Positions 8,408 through 17,104 of a DNA stretch of 64,000 nucleotides are shown here, piece by piece. The notes under the pieces were generated by a model. The model was given only the letters and a program-made list of their open reading frames with translations. It searched no databases and was not told the origin of the DNA. The DNA comes from Mycobacterium sp. (GTDB lineage: Bacteria > Actinomycetota > Actinomycetes > Mycobacteriales > Mycobacteriaceae), in assembly GCA_016197405.1 (NCBI GenBank), contig JACPVR010000007.1, positions 248,001 to 312,000 of the forward strand. The letters run 5' to 3'. The position numbers and the translations under genes were made by a program. Numbering within the stretch: the first letter of the stretch is position 1; each line of letters opens with the position of its first letter.

Positions 8408-9195
8408 CGCAGCGCCTTCGGTGCCCGGAGGCTGGGTGCGCCCGCGAAAGCCTGGACGACATCCAGCCAGTTCCGCGCCACCGATCCCGTTGCGACTATT
8501 TCGGTTTCGGTCCAGTGCCGGCGCTGAGTTGCGGCCAGCACGAAGTCTTCGGCGGTTCCGCAGACGCGATCAGCGGCATCGTCGGGTCCCCAGGTCCAGA
8601 TTTCCCCGGTTGGTGCGGTCAGCTCGACGTGGACGGCGACGGTGGGTACGGGCCGGCCATGTAGCTGATGGGTGAACGCGAAGGTGGCCACTCCGAGATG
8701 GGCGATGCTGCGTAAGCCCGGGCTCGGTGGATGTGCGACACCGAGGGTGTCGTAAACGTCTTGCCCGTGCGCCCAGGTCTCCATCAGCCGGGCGGTGGCC
8801 GAGGACGCCATGCTCATGTCAGGGCCGTACCAGGGCAGCCGGCGTTTCGGATCTCCCGCAGCAAAGATGTCGATGAGTTGCTGGCGTGAGTCGGTGAACC
8901 AGTTGCGCACGCGTTCCCCGGACAGGTGGCGGTGTTCGTCGGCGATGCGGTCGGGGAAGTCCATACCGCCGGCGATCTGCGCGTCGGCCTGAGTCCGGAA
9001 TTCTTCGGAGTGGTCGATCGCAAGCAGGGTGGCGTCGTCGAAGAACGCCAGGTGCGTGATTTGGTCTTTGATCGACCAACCGGCGGCCGGGGTGGGCAGA
9101 TCCCATTGCGCGGCGGCCAGGGTGTTCAGATGCCCGGCCAAGTTGTGCGTCTCATGGCGCAGATGGTCGATTAGAGCGGGGTAGTCGAGGGCCAT
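8404..9195 (-). CDS. TIGR03084 family protein (DinB/maleylpyruvate isomerase-like)
   Basis: A protein of about 263 residues with an N-terminal four-helix DinB/mycothiol-dependent maleylpyruvate isomerase-like domain. The segment WSIKDQITHLAFFDD supplies one His and MMETWAHGQDV-like LMETWAHGQDVYD another, the usual metal ligands in this superfamily. Actinobacterial proteins of this type are known as TIGR03084. The ATG at 9195 shares bases with the upstream hydratase stop (TGATG); a Met five codons earlier is possible but less likely. It is coupled to both neighbours in the carboxylase operon. A mycothiol- or metal-dependent step in the pathway is possible, but the reaction is unknown. Confidence 0.75.
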   Translation of the reverse strand: MALDYPALIDHLRHETHNLAGHLNTLAAAQWDLPTPAAGWSIKDQITHLAFFDDATLLAIDHSEEFRTQADAQIAGGMDFPDRIADEHRHLSGERVRNWFTDSRQQLIDIFAAGDPKRRLPWYGPDMSMASSATARLMETWAHGQDVYDTLGVAHPPSPGLRSIAHLGVATFAFTHQLHGRPVPTVAVHVELTAPTGEIWTWGPDDAADRVCGTAEDFVLAATQRRHWTETEIVATGSVARNWLDVVQAFAGAPSLRAPKALR

Positions 9196-9953
9196 CAGAT
9201 TCCCTTCCATGCGGGCGAGCGCTTCTCCTTGAAAGCCCGCATGCCTTCCTGGGCATCGGAGCTTAGATACACCGGTTCCCAGATGGTTTCGGCCAGTTCG
9301 AAGGCTTCGGCGAGCGGGTGCTCGGCGGTCAGGACCGCGGTTTTTTTCCCGGCGGCGACTGACAGCGGGGCATTGGCGGCTATCAGCTCCGCCAGCCCCT
9401 GGGTGACGTCGGTTAGCTCATCGGGTTCGGCCAGTCGGTTGACGAAGCCGATCTCATAGGCCCTCGCTGCCGACAGTGGGGCGCCGGTCAGCACCAGTTC
9501 CATCGCGATGCGACGTGGGATCATTAGGGGGAGCGGTGCGGCCCACGGGGATCCGCGGCCGACCTTCACCTCGGTGATGCCGAACTGGGCGGTTGTGGCC
9601 GCCACACAGAGGTCGCAGGTCTGGGCGAGCAGGAACCCGCCGGCGAACGCCACGCCGTTCACTGCGGCGATGGTGGGTTTGTCGACGGTGATGTTGCGGC
9701 CGAACTGTGGTACGAAATCCACCGGCGGGACGGTCAGCGCGTCGGTCGCCATCTCTTTGAGGTCACCGCCGGCGCAGAACGCTTTGTCGCCCGTGCCCGT
9801 GAGCACAAGGACTTTCGCGGCGTCATCGGCGTTGAAGGTGTGTACTCCGTCGAAGAGTCCTTCCCGGACTGCCTTGTTGAGGCTGTTGCGCGCGTCGGGC
9901 CGGTTGATGGTCAGCCACGCGACACCGTTACGGACCTCATAGATGACGCTCAT
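9195..9953 (-). CDS. Enoyl-CoA hydratase/isomerase
   Basis: A 252-residue crotonase-fold enzyme. The oxyanion-hole motifs are AFCAGGDLKEM near residue 59 and the NGVAFAGGFLLAQTCDLCVA region near residue 99. It should hydrate an enoyl-CoA or a 3-methylglutaconyl-type CoA formed after carboxylation. In methylcrotonyl- and geranyl-CoA pathways the hydratase acts directly on the carboxylase product, and here it lies directly downstream of the carboxylase alpha subunit with an ATGA-type overlap. It is coupled to the TIGR03084 gene. The precise substrate cannot be told from sequence. Confidence 0.85.
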   Translation of the reverse strand: MSVIYEVRNGVAWLTINRPDARNSLNKAVREGLFDGVHTFNADDAAKVLVLTGTGDKAFCAGGDLKEMATDALTVPPVDFVPQFGRNITVDKPTIAAVNGVAFAGGFLLAQTCDLCVAATTAQFGITEVKVGRGSPWAAPLPLMIPRRIAMELVLTGAPLSAARAYEIGFVNRLAEPDELTDVTQGLAELIAANAPLSVAAGKKTAVLTAEHPLAEAFELAETIWEPVYLSSDAQEGMRAFKEKRSPAWKGI

Positions 9954-11944
9954 GACTGGCCGTCCGAGACGACCGCGAGCACCTGCCCGGATTCCACCTG
10001 GTCTCCGGCGCGCACCGCGACGGTGCTCACCACGCCGTCGGCCGGAGCGCGGACGGTGTGTTCCATCTTCATCGCCTCCAGCACGATGATCGTGGAGCCC
10101 GCTGTTACGCGGCTGCCCTCTCCGACCTCGACGCGTACCACCGACCCGGGCATCGGCGCCAGCAGCGAACCGGCTTCTGCCAGCGCGCTGGGGTCGGGGA
10201 AGCGTTCCACTTCGTGCAATGTCGAGGAGCCCAGTCGGCTGTCCACGTAGTACGTTGTGCCGTAGGTGGTTATCCGGTAGCGCCGGCGGGCACCGTCGAT
10301 CTCGGCGTCCACCAGATCACCCGTTGCGGCGAACACGACGATCTGCGGTGCCCACTCGTCGACGGTGGCAGCCAAGGTGTTGCGGCAGAACCGGTACCGC
10401 ACGTCCACGGTGTGCTCACCGGAGGTGAACGACACGGTCTGATCGTGGTTGGGCAGGGTGCGCCAGCCCGAGGGCAGGCCGGGGAGCACCGTAGTTCGGG
10501 CGCGACGCTCGGATTGACCGGCAATGGCGGCGATTAGGGCGTGGATCCTTGTCACGTCCGGATGGCTGGCGGCGGCCGTCAACGCTGCGGGATCGTGGCG
10601 TTCGAGGTAGCCGGTGTCGATGGCCCCGGCACGGAACTCGGGCTCGCGCAGGATCGACACCAACAGGTCGCGGTTGGTGGTGACCCCGTGCACCCGCGTT
10701 TCGGTGAGAGCGCGCGCCAGCAGCGCGCACGCCTCGTCGCGGGTGGCGCCGTAGCCGATGACCTTGGCCAGCATCGGGTCGTAGAACGTGCTGACCTTCG
10801 AGCCGCTGGTGAATCCGGCATCGACGCGTATCCCGTCAATATCCGGGAACTCCAGCGTGGTCAAGGTCCCCGACACCGGAATAAATCCGGCTGCAACATC
10901 TTCGGCGTAAAGCCGGACCTCGACGGCGTGGCCTGCTGGGCGGGTGTGCAACATTTCCGATGGCAGCGGTGCACCGGCGGCCACCAGCAATTGGGTCCGC
11001 ACCAGGTCGATGCCGGTTACCAGTTCGGTCACCGGATGCTCGACCTGCAAGCGGGTGTTGACCTCCAGAAAGTAGAACGATCCGTCGGGGGCCATCACGA
11101 ATTCGACGGTGCCCGCGCCCTCGTAGGCCAGCGCTTTGCCGGCAGCCACCGCGGCGTGGCCCAGCTCTTCGCGCAACGCGTCGTCAACCGCGGTGGAGGG
11201 AGCCTCCTCGATGATCTTCTGGTAGCGGCGCTGTATAGAACATTCCCGTTCGCCCAAGTGCACCAGGGACCCGTGCCGGTCACCGAAGATCTGGACCTCG
11301 ATGTGCCGGGGGCATTCGACGAACTTCTCCAGGAATACCGTGCCGTCCCCGAACGCCGAGGCCGCCTCGCGGCGGGCACTGGAGACGGCGTCGAGCAGTT
11401 CGTCCCCGGTGCGCACGATTCGCATGCCGCGTCCGCCACCGCCGAACGCGGCCTTCACCAGGATCGGGAATCCGATCTCGGTGGCGGCCGCGCGTAGGCG
11501 CGCCGGGTCCTCGTCGGCGTCGGATTCCACCGTGGCACCGGGCAGCACCGGTACGCCGGCCGCCGCCATCAGTTCCTTGGCCGCGATCTTCGATCCCATC
11601 GCGGTGATCGCCGCCGGGCTGGGCCCGACGAACACGACGCCGGAATCCGCACAGGCAGTGGCGAAATCTGCATTCTCCGAAAGGAATCCATACCCGGGGT
11701 GGATGGCCTCCGCGCCCGTGCGGGCCGCGGCGGACAGGATTAGATCGGCTCGCAGGTAGGTGTCGGCGGGCGCCGTCCCGGGCAGGTGTACCGACTCGTC
11801 GGCCTGCGCGACGTACGGGGCGTGCCGGTCGGCATCTGAGTACACCGCGACGGTGGCAACGTCCATGGACCGCGCGGTCCGGATGATCCGGGAGGCGATC
11901 TCGCCGCGGTTGGCGATCAGCAGTTTGGTGAACACGTTCCTCAC
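9950..11944 (-). CDS. Acyl-CoA carboxylase alpha subunit (biotin carboxylase plus biotin carrier)
   Basis: A 664-residue AccA-type subunit. The N-terminal biotin carboxylase domain starts KLLIANRGEIASRIIRTA, has the ATP-grasp glycine loop FGGGGRGMRIV near residue 165, and EVNTRLQVEHPVTE near residue 294. The C-terminal biotin carrier domain has the biotinylation motif LEAMKMEHTV with the target Lys at about residue 626. It carboxylates its own biotin for transfer by the beta subunit encoded immediately upstream, with a four-base overlap. Length and context resemble mycobacterial AccA2 and the 3-methylcrotonyl/geranyl-CoA carboxylase alpha subunits. The gene is intact. Confidence 0.92.
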   Translation of the reverse strand: MRNVFTKLLIANRGEIASRIIRTARSMDVATVAVYSDADRHAPYVAQADESVHLPGTAPADTYLRADLILSAAARTGAEAIHPGYGFLSENADFATACADSGVVFVGPSPAAITAMGSKIAAKELMAAAGVPVLPGATVESDADEDPARLRAAATEIGFPILVKAAFGGGGRGMRIVRTGDELLDAVSSARREAASAFGDGTVFLEKFVECPRHIEVQIFGDRHGSLVHLGERECSIQRRYQKIIEEAPSTAVDDALREELGHAAVAAGKALAYEGAGTVEFVMAPDGSFYFLEVNTRLQVEHPVTELVTGIDLVRTQLLVAAGAPLPSEMLHTRPAGHAVEVRLYAEDVAAGFIPVSGTLTTLEFPDIDGIRVDAGFTSGSKVSTFYDPMLAKVIGYGATRDEACALLARALTETRVHGVTTNRDLLVSILREPEFRAGAIDTGYLERHDPAALTAAASHPDVTRIHALIAAIAGQSERRARTTVLPGLPSGWRTLPNHDQTVSFTSGEHTVDVRYRFCRNTLAATVDEWAPQIVVFAATGDLVDAEIDGARRRYRITTYGTTYYVDSRLGSSTLHEVERFPDPSALAEAGSLLAPMPGSVVRVEVGEGSRVTAGSTIIVLEAMKMEHTVRAPADGVVSTVAVRAGDQVESGQVLAVVSDGQS

Positions 11945-13539
11945 ATCCTGAAAACGCCGAAGCCACGACGGCCGGCGACGACGTTGGAATGGGCGGCCGA
12001 CAGAGCCATGCCGAGCACCGATCGGGTGTCGCGGGGATCAATGACACCGTCGTCGTAGATCCGGGCGGACACGAAGAAGGAGTGAGACTCGTTCTCGATC
12101 TGGGCTTCGATCTCGGCGGTGCGTTTGGCGTCGGCTTCGTGGTCGAACTCTCGGCCGGCGGCCGCGGCGGACGCCTTGCCGACGATGGAGAGCACGCCGG
12201 CCAGCTGGGCGGCGCCCATGACGGCGAGTTTGGCGTTGGGCCAGCTGAACATGAAGCGCGGGTCATAGGCCCGCCCGGACATGCCGTAGTTGCCGGCGCC
12301 GAACGAGCCGCCCATGTTGATGGTGATGTGAGGGACGGTGCTGTTGGTGACGGCGTTGATCATCTTGGCGCCGTCCTTGATGATGCCGCCCTGCTCGTAT
12401 TCGGTGCCGACCATGTAACCGGTGACGTTCTGAAGGAAGATCAACGGGGTGTCCGTCTGGTTTGCCAGAAGAATGAATTCCGTTGCCTTCTTGGACTCTT
12501 CACTGAACAACACGCCGCGGGTGTTAGCCAGGATGCCGACCGGGAAGCCATGGATCGAAGCCCATCCGGTGGCCAGGCTGGTGCCCCAGCGAGGCTTGTA
12601 CTCCGAGAAGCGAGAGCCGTCGACGATTCGCGCGATGACCTCGCGCGGGTCGAAAGGCACACGCGAGTCGCCGGAGGCGACGCCGAGCAGTTCCTCGCCG
12701 TCGAACAGCGGTTCGTCAGCTGGCCGAGTCGGTCCTGGTCCGAGTTTGTGCCAGTTGAGGTGGCTGACGATATCTCGTCCGATACGGATCGCGTCGACCT
12801 CGTCGACGGCGAAATAGTCGCCCAGCCCGGAGATCCGGGTGTGCATATCGGCGCCGCCGAGCGATTCGTCGTCGGCGTCCTCGCCGGTCGCCATCTTCAC
12901 CAGGGGCGGCCCGCCCAGGAACACCTTGGCCTGCCGGTCGACAAGGACCGCGTAATCGCACATGCCGGGCACGTATGCGCCACCGGCCGTGGAATTCCCG
13001 AAAACCAGTGCCACACTCGGAATTCCCATCGCCGAAAGTTCGGTGAGGTCGTGGAAGATCTTGCCCGCGTGCACGAACAGCTCGGACTGGGTCGGCAGGT
13101 CGGCGCCGCCGGACTCAACGAGGTAGACCACCGGCAGCCGGTTGATTCGGGCAATCTCCAACGCCCGCAGGTTCTTGCGCAACGTGTATGGATTCATGGT
13201 GCCACCGCGCACGGTCGGGTCGTGGGCGATGATCATGCATTCGATCCCCGACACGACCCCGACACCGGTGACGATCGCGGCCCCGACATTGAATTCGGTG
13301 CCCCACGCGGCAAGTGCTGACAGTTCCATGAACGGGGCGTCGCGGTCGACGAGTAGTTCGATGCGTTCGCGTGCCAGTAGCCGTCCGCGGTCGTGGTGAC
13401 GCTGCACATAGCGTGGGCCGCCGCCGGCGGCTACGAGCTCGAGTTGCTCGGCCAGCGCGGCGACGGCCGCAGATTGCACCTCGCGGTTGGCGCGGAAGGT
13501 CTCCGAGGCGGTATCGACATCGGAAGTCAGGACGGTCAT
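11941..13539 (-). CDS. Acyl-CoA carboxylase beta subunit (carboxyltransferase)
   Basis: A carboxyltransferase of about 532 residues with both N- and C-terminal crotonase-like halves. Recognisable segments are RGRLLARERIELLVD, YLVESGGADLPTQ, FGNSTAGGAYVPGM and FLQNVTGYMVG, typical of methylcrotonyl/geranyl-CoA carboxylase beta rather than acetyl-CoA carboxylase. It transfers carboxyl from biotin on the alpha subunit to an acyl-CoA. The frame is open to an ATG at 13593, but the ATG at 13539 has a GGAAAGG ribosome-binding site six bases upstream and leaves room for a promoter. It is the first gene of the six-gene operon, and a shared promoter element lies at 13623-13673. Mycobacterial AccD2 is a plausible orthologue. 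Confidence 0.9.
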   Translation of the reverse strand: MTVLTSDVDTASETFRANREVQSAAVAALAEQLELVAAGGGPRYVQRHHDRGRLLARERIELLVDRDAPFMELSALAAWGTEFNVGAAIVTGVGVVSGIECMIIAHDPTVRGGTMNPYTLRKNLRALEIARINRLPVVYLVESGGADLPTQSELFVHAGKIFHDLTELSAMGIPSVALVFGNSTAGGAYVPGMCDYAVLVDRQAKVFLGGPPLVKMATGEDADDESLGGADMHTRISGLGDYFAVDEVDAIRIGRDIVSHLNWHKLGPGPTRPADEPLFDGEELLGVASGDSRVPFDPREVIARIVDGSRFSEYKPRWGTSLATGWASIHGFPVGILANTRGVLFSEESKKATEFILLANQTDTPLIFLQNVTGYMVGTEYEQGGIIKDGAKMINAVTNSTVPHITINMGGSFGAGNYGMSGRAYDPRFMFSWPNAKLAVMGAAQLAGVLSIVGKASAAAAGREFDHEADAKRTAEIEAQIENESHSFFVSARIYDDGVIDPRDTRSVLGMALSAAHSNVVAGRRGFGVFRM

Positions 13540-13622
13540 CGGTGACCTTTCCCGTGCCAGCGGCACGGCGTCAGAACGATAGTGAATAGCCATACACTAA
13601 ATGAGCGAGTCGCTGTGGCGAA

Positions 13623-13673
13623 GGGTGTGCCGAGATACACCTCCAACTGGGGAGATGGTGGATACGCAGGGGA
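13623..13673 (-). promoter_or_regulatory. Shared promoter element, copy E (acyl-CoA carboxylase operon)
   Basis: Read toward the carboxylase operon this is a C4 tract, 14 bases, then CTCCCCAGTTGGAGGTGT and CTCGGCA. The downstream part matches copy D at 22438-22490 closely: both contain CCCCAGT, GGTGT and CTCGGCA in order, with a one-base length difference. It also resembles copies A, B and C, although those have 17-18 bases after the C-tract. CTCCCC starts about 110 bases upstream of the chosen accD start. It is proposed as a regulator-binding site. Confidence 0.55.
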
Positions 13674-13715
13674 TAAGTCCGACGGCTCGGGTGCCAACAG
13701 ATCAGTCATGGGTCA

Positions 13716-14654
13716 CTACGCCCAGGTGGTTGAACTGTGACTGGAGCTCTGCACCGCTGCGGTGTACTCGGCGACTAGTTCGTCGACGAGTTCGCCGACG
13801 GGGAGGACGCCGTGCACTCCGGAAACGCTGTGCCCTGCACTCCAGGCGGTCCGGTTGGACAGCAGTCTGTCCTGGGCGAACCCCTCGGATGTTTCGGTCG
13901 AACCTTCCTGCGTGTCGAGCCAGCATGCCAGAAGACTCGCCGGGATACCCCCGACGCGATCGGACAGCCGCACATCGTCCAGCGACGACTGCACCAGCGC
14001 GGCCCGGTAGTCGACACTGGCGCCACTCTGGTCAGTGGCGATGAATCGTGTTCCCAGGTAGACGAAATCGGCGCCGAGCACCTGAGCCGCCAGGATCGCC
14101 CGGCCGTCGCTGATGCCGCCGGCAAGCACGACGGGTCCGGCGTATCGGCGGCGGATCGCACGCACGAAGGCGAGCGGGTTGGCCCAGCCGGTCTGGCCCC
14201 CGGCGCCGGCGGTGAGCAGGATCAGGCCGTCGGCACCGGCGTCGACGGCACGCCACGCCTGCCCCAGGCTCGCGACGTCGGCAAACACCGGTATACCGGC
14301 CCCGTGCAGGGCGGGGATGACCGGTGCCGGGGAACCCACGCTGGTGATCACCAACTCGACGCCGTGTTCGATGAGCACAGTCAGGTCGGAATCACGGCGC
14401 TTGTTACTGCGGTGTACTACCAGATTGGCGGCCACGGGTGCCGACCGTGGGCCCAGTGCTTCTCGAATCAGTTCTAGCCAGGCGCGCAGCTCGTCGGAAT
14501 CGTTGGCGTTATGGGTGGGAAACGCGCCGATCACCCCGCTGCGGCATGCGGCGATGACCAGTTCGGGGGTGGTGACCGTGGTCATCGGTGCTGCGATGAC
14601 GGGAAGGCGGAGCCGTCCGGGCCACACGGGGGCGCTGATGAGAGGCGAGGGCAT
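13716..14654 (-). CDS. Nitronate monooxygenase / FMN-dependent TIM-barrel oxidoreductase
   Basis: A protein of about 312 residues of the 2-nitropropane dioxygenase (nitronate monooxygenase) family. The N-terminal strand LRLPVIAAPMTTV, the segment GADGLILLTAGAGGQTGW, with a hydrophobic residue where the catalytic His often sits, and VLAGGISDGRAILAA and GADFVYLGTRFIAT near the phosphate-binding end of the barrel all fit. The open frame extends far upstream, but the fold begins at the ATG at 14654. It is probably an FMN enzyme oxidising a nitronate or reducing an enoyl-type substrate. It stands alone between the carboxylase promoter and the LuxR genes. Confidence 0.8.
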   Translation of the reverse strand: MPSPLISAPVWPGRLRLPVIAAPMTTVTTPELVIAACRSGVIGAFPTHNANDSDELRAWLELIREALGPRSAPVAANLVVHRSNKRRDSDLTVLIEHGVELVITSVGSPAPVIPALHGAGIPVFADVASLGQAWRAVDAGADGLILLTAGAGGQTGWANPLAFVRAIRRRYAGPVVLAGGISDGRAILAAQVLGADFVYLGTRFIATDQSGASVDYRAALVQSSLDDVRLSDRVGGIPASLLACWLDTQEGSTETSEGFAQDRLLSNRTAWSAGHSVSGVHGVLPVGELVDELVAEYTAAVQSSSHSSTTWA

Positions 14655-14839
14655 TGGTACCTCGGATCGATGAAGGTTACGCGGGTCCGAGTTAGTGAAC
14701 CACAAATTACTTAGTCCGAGGGAGTGGGGCAAGGGGATGCCGGAGCATCGTGGGTGCGCTGTAGGTGTTGCCTGATGAGATGGATATATCGGCAGCGTTG
14801 ACAAAGTGATGCGTGTCACCAATGATGATCGCTAGTAAA

Positions 14840-14849
14840 CGTTCGAACG
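14840..14849. promoter_or_regulatory. Perfect 10-base palindrome upstream of the GAF-LuxR genes
   Basis: CGTTCGAACG is a perfect palindrome centred about 60 bases before the first LuxR start and about 190 bases from the divergent nitronate monooxygenase start. LuxR/NarL-type proteins bind short dyads, so an autoregulatory site is possible. A 10-base palindrome in GC-rich DNA is weak evidence alone. Confidence 0.25.
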
Positions 14850-14903
14850 CTATCTGCTGATCGTCGAAAGTTCAGTAGTGAGGAAGGCCCCGCCATCGAC
14901 ACC

Positions 14904-15935
14904 ATGGTGACATCGGGAACCGCTGATTTCGCTGCGCTCGCAGACCGGCTCATGGGCGCCACTGAAGCCCAGACGTCGACGATGAGGGCCCCCGGGGAGC
15001 GCATCGGCGACGGCATCGTGGCCGTACTAGAAGCCGTCGACGCGCTGCGAAGGGACGAACCGGCCGCCGGGGACGTGCTCGCAGCCTGCGGCCGAGCCCT
15101 ATGCGCCGCAGCCATTTTCGACCGGGTCATGGTTTCCCGGGTCGACGGCTCCATCTGGTCTCCCCGCATCGTTTACCGCATCACCACCGATGGCCGCGTC
15201 GTTACCGAGACCGTCTCCGATGACGACGCCGGCGACCTGGACATCGCACTGGCCTCCCCGCTGATCGAAGCCGAGGTGGTCCGGCGCCGGCTGCCGGCTC
15301 TGGTGAGTGCGGCCGATCGCGAACCCCGTGCGCACCGTGCACTGATCACCCGACTGCGAACGACGGAATATGTCACCGCGCCGGTCGTCGTCGACAACAC
15401 GGTGCGCGCGCTCGTCCACGCCGACAACGCCGACACTGGCCGTGAGCTGAGCGCGGTGGACCGCGACCTACTGCGCCTGTATGTCGATAACGTCGGCGTG
15501 CACTGGGAACGGACGGACTTGTCTGCACGTCAGGTGCATCAGCAGCGCATGCTCAGCGATGTCTGTATGGCCACGATGGGGACCGTGACCGCGGTACAGG
15601 CCGAGCCGCTCGGCGCCGGCGGTTCGATGAAGATCGCCGGACTGTCGGAACAGTCCGCGTTGATGCCGTCCGCGACCCGGACGAGACCGCCAGTAGCCGA
15701 ATCGGGGACCATCAGCGCGCGCCTGGCGCGGTTGACCGGTCGCGAACGGGAGGTGCTGGCCCTGCTGGCGAGCGGTGCCACCAACGCACAACTTGCCGAC
15801 CGCCTGACGGTGGCCGAGAGCACGGTGAAGTCCCACGTCAAACACATTTTGCACAAAATCGGCGCCGGCAACCGGGCCGCGGCGATCGCCTGTTACCTGC
15901 GGGAATCCCGAAACGACGAACGGCGGACGCGATGA
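14904..15935 (+). CDS. GAF-type LuxR family transcriptional regulator (first of a tandem pair)
   Basis: A 343-residue regulator. The C-terminal LuxR/NarL HTH begins at about residue 277 (LTGREREVLALLASG) and contains the recognition helix in STVKSHVKHILHKI. The N-terminal two-thirds looks like a GAF-type sensor domain with APVVVDNTVRALVHADN. No receiver domain or autoinducer-binding signature is present, so it may sense a small molecule directly. A GTG adjacent to the ATG is an alternative start. Its stop overlaps the ATG of the second LuxR gene. It sits inside the group of catabolic operons that share a promoter element and is a candidate activator of them (inference). Confidence 0.8.
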   Translation: MVTSGTADFAALADRLMGATEAQTSTMRAPGERIGDGIVAVLEAVDALRRDEPAAGDVLAACGRALCAAAIFDRVMVSRVDGSIWSPRIVYRITTDGRVVTETVSDDDAGDLDIALASPLIEAEVVRRRLPALVSAADREPRAHRALITRLRTTEYVTAPVVVDNTVRALVHADNADTGRELSAVDRDLLRLYVDNVGVHWERTDLSARQVHQQRMLSDVCMATMGTVTAVQAEPLGAGGSMKIAGLSEQSALMPSATRTRPPVAESGTISARLARLTGREREVLALLASGATNAQLADRLTVAESTVKSHVKHILHKIGAGNRAAAIACYLRESRNDERRTR

Positions 15936-17098
15936 GCATCTCCCTAGCCAACGACAGTGTGCGGGCCGGCGAATCACGTCCGGGTGCCGCGTGGTGGGTG
16001 CGCGAGGTCGAACTGGTCGAACGCCTGCGCACGCTGCGTACGGAGGCTGATCACGAATTGCTGGGCGGCGTCACCCTGCCTGAGGTCCAGTGGGATGTGC
16101 CCTGGCGCGCCGCCGAGACGATCTCGGCAATCACGCACGTCTGCATCGCGCAACTGAGAGACCTGCCGAGCGCAGAAACCGCACGTGCACAACGATTCTG
16201 CGACCTCATCCTCGATCTTCAACAGCTCGCCATGGACTGGTACCTCCACGAGACCGCAATGCGTGGTCAACGCTTGGCCGACTGCGCGGCCGGCTTGTCT
16301 AGGCTTCGGGGGATACCCAGTTCTGCCGCTCTGCTTGAAGCGTCCTGTCAGGAACTGGTCCAGCGCTGCGGGTTTCATCGCGCGGTGGTTTCCAAAGTGG
16401 ACAGCCACGGTTGGAAGCCGCTGATGCTGCACAATCGTTCCGATGAGGGAGCCGGTGCGTGGTTCAGCGACTGGATTAACCAGACGGTGCCGCTAGTGCC
16501 TGACGCCCCGGAAGCCGCGATGCTCTCCCGGCGGCGCCCGTCGCTGGTCTACGACACCGACAGTGCCCCGGTGTACCGCCCATTGATAGTGCAGGCTGGT
16601 CAATCCCGCTCCTATGTGGTGGCGCCACTGGTGCTCGGTACCGATGTGGTCGGCTTCCTGCACACCGACCACCATCCGTTGGATCGGCGCGTCGACGAAG
16701 CGGATCGCGATGTGGCATGGGCGTTCGCTGACGGATTCAGCCATCTCTACGAGCGAGCAGTGCTGATGGAGCGGCTCCGGTCGCAGCGAGACAGCGTGCG
16801 CGAGTTGTTCTTCGGTGCACTCGACCGCATCGATGACCTGTGCGAATCGGGATCGGCCGCTGCCGACGCCGGGACAGGGAAGAGCACTGGCCTCGCGGCG
16901 AGCGGTCGAACGCCGGTGGAGCTCACCGAACGCGAAGCCGATGTTTTTGCGCTCATGGTCACCGGTGCGAGTAACCAGCAGATCGCGGACAAGATCGTCA
17001 TCACCGAGGGCACGGTCAAATCGCACGTCAAACACATCCTGCGCAAGTACGGTGCGGTCAATCGCGCCCAGGCCATCGCCTGGGCGCTCAACGTATAG
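15932..17098 (+). CDS. GAF-type LuxR family transcriptional regulator (second of a tandem pair)
   Basis: A 388-residue paralogue of the preceding protein. The LuxR HTH begins at about residue 331 (LTEREADVFALMVTG) and shares TVKSHVKHIL with it. The N-terminal region has a long helical stretch followed by a GAF-like domain with YVVAPLVLGTDVVGFLHTD. The four-base overlap with the upstream gene implies coupled expression, so the two may act as a heterodimer or on the same sites; this is inference. The gene converges on the flavin reductase gene with a six-base gap. Confidence 0.8.
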   Translation: MSISLANDSVRAGESRPGAAWWVREVELVERLRTLRTEADHELLGGVTLPEVQWDVPWRAAETISAITHVCIAQLRDLPSAETARAQRFCDLILDLQQLAMDWYLHETAMRGQRLADCAAGLSRLRGIPSSAALLEASCQELVQRCGFHRAVVSKVDSHGWKPLMLHNRSDEGAGAWFSDWINQTVPLVPDAPEAAMLSRRRPSLVYDTDSAPVYRPLIVQAGQSRSYVVAPLVLGTDVVGFLHTDHHPLDRRVDEADRDVAWAFADGFSHLYERAVLMERLRSQRDSVRELFFGALDRIDDLCESGSAAADAGTGKSTGLAASGRTPVELTEREADVFALMVTGASNQQIADKIVITEGTVKSHVKHILRKYGAVNRAQAIAWALNV

Positions 17099-17104
17099 TT
17101 CTCT

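Noticed and set aside
13601..14044. Plus-strand open frame opposite the nitronate monooxygenase gene
   Set aside because: It is Arg-rich, lacks any domain and overlaps a well-supported minus-strand gene; it is a high-GC shadow frame.
14711..14740. CCCC/CTCCC-like sequence upstream of the nitronate monooxygenase as a sixth copy of the shared element
   Set aside because: The two C-rich parts are only eight bases apart and the downstream GTGT/CTCGGC blocks are absent, so it does not fit copies A-E.
14840..14849. Palindrome as a KstR-type cholesterol operator
   Set aside because: The sequence CGTTCGAACG lacks the spacing and flanks of the KstR site as I know it, and no sterol-ring degradation genes are present.
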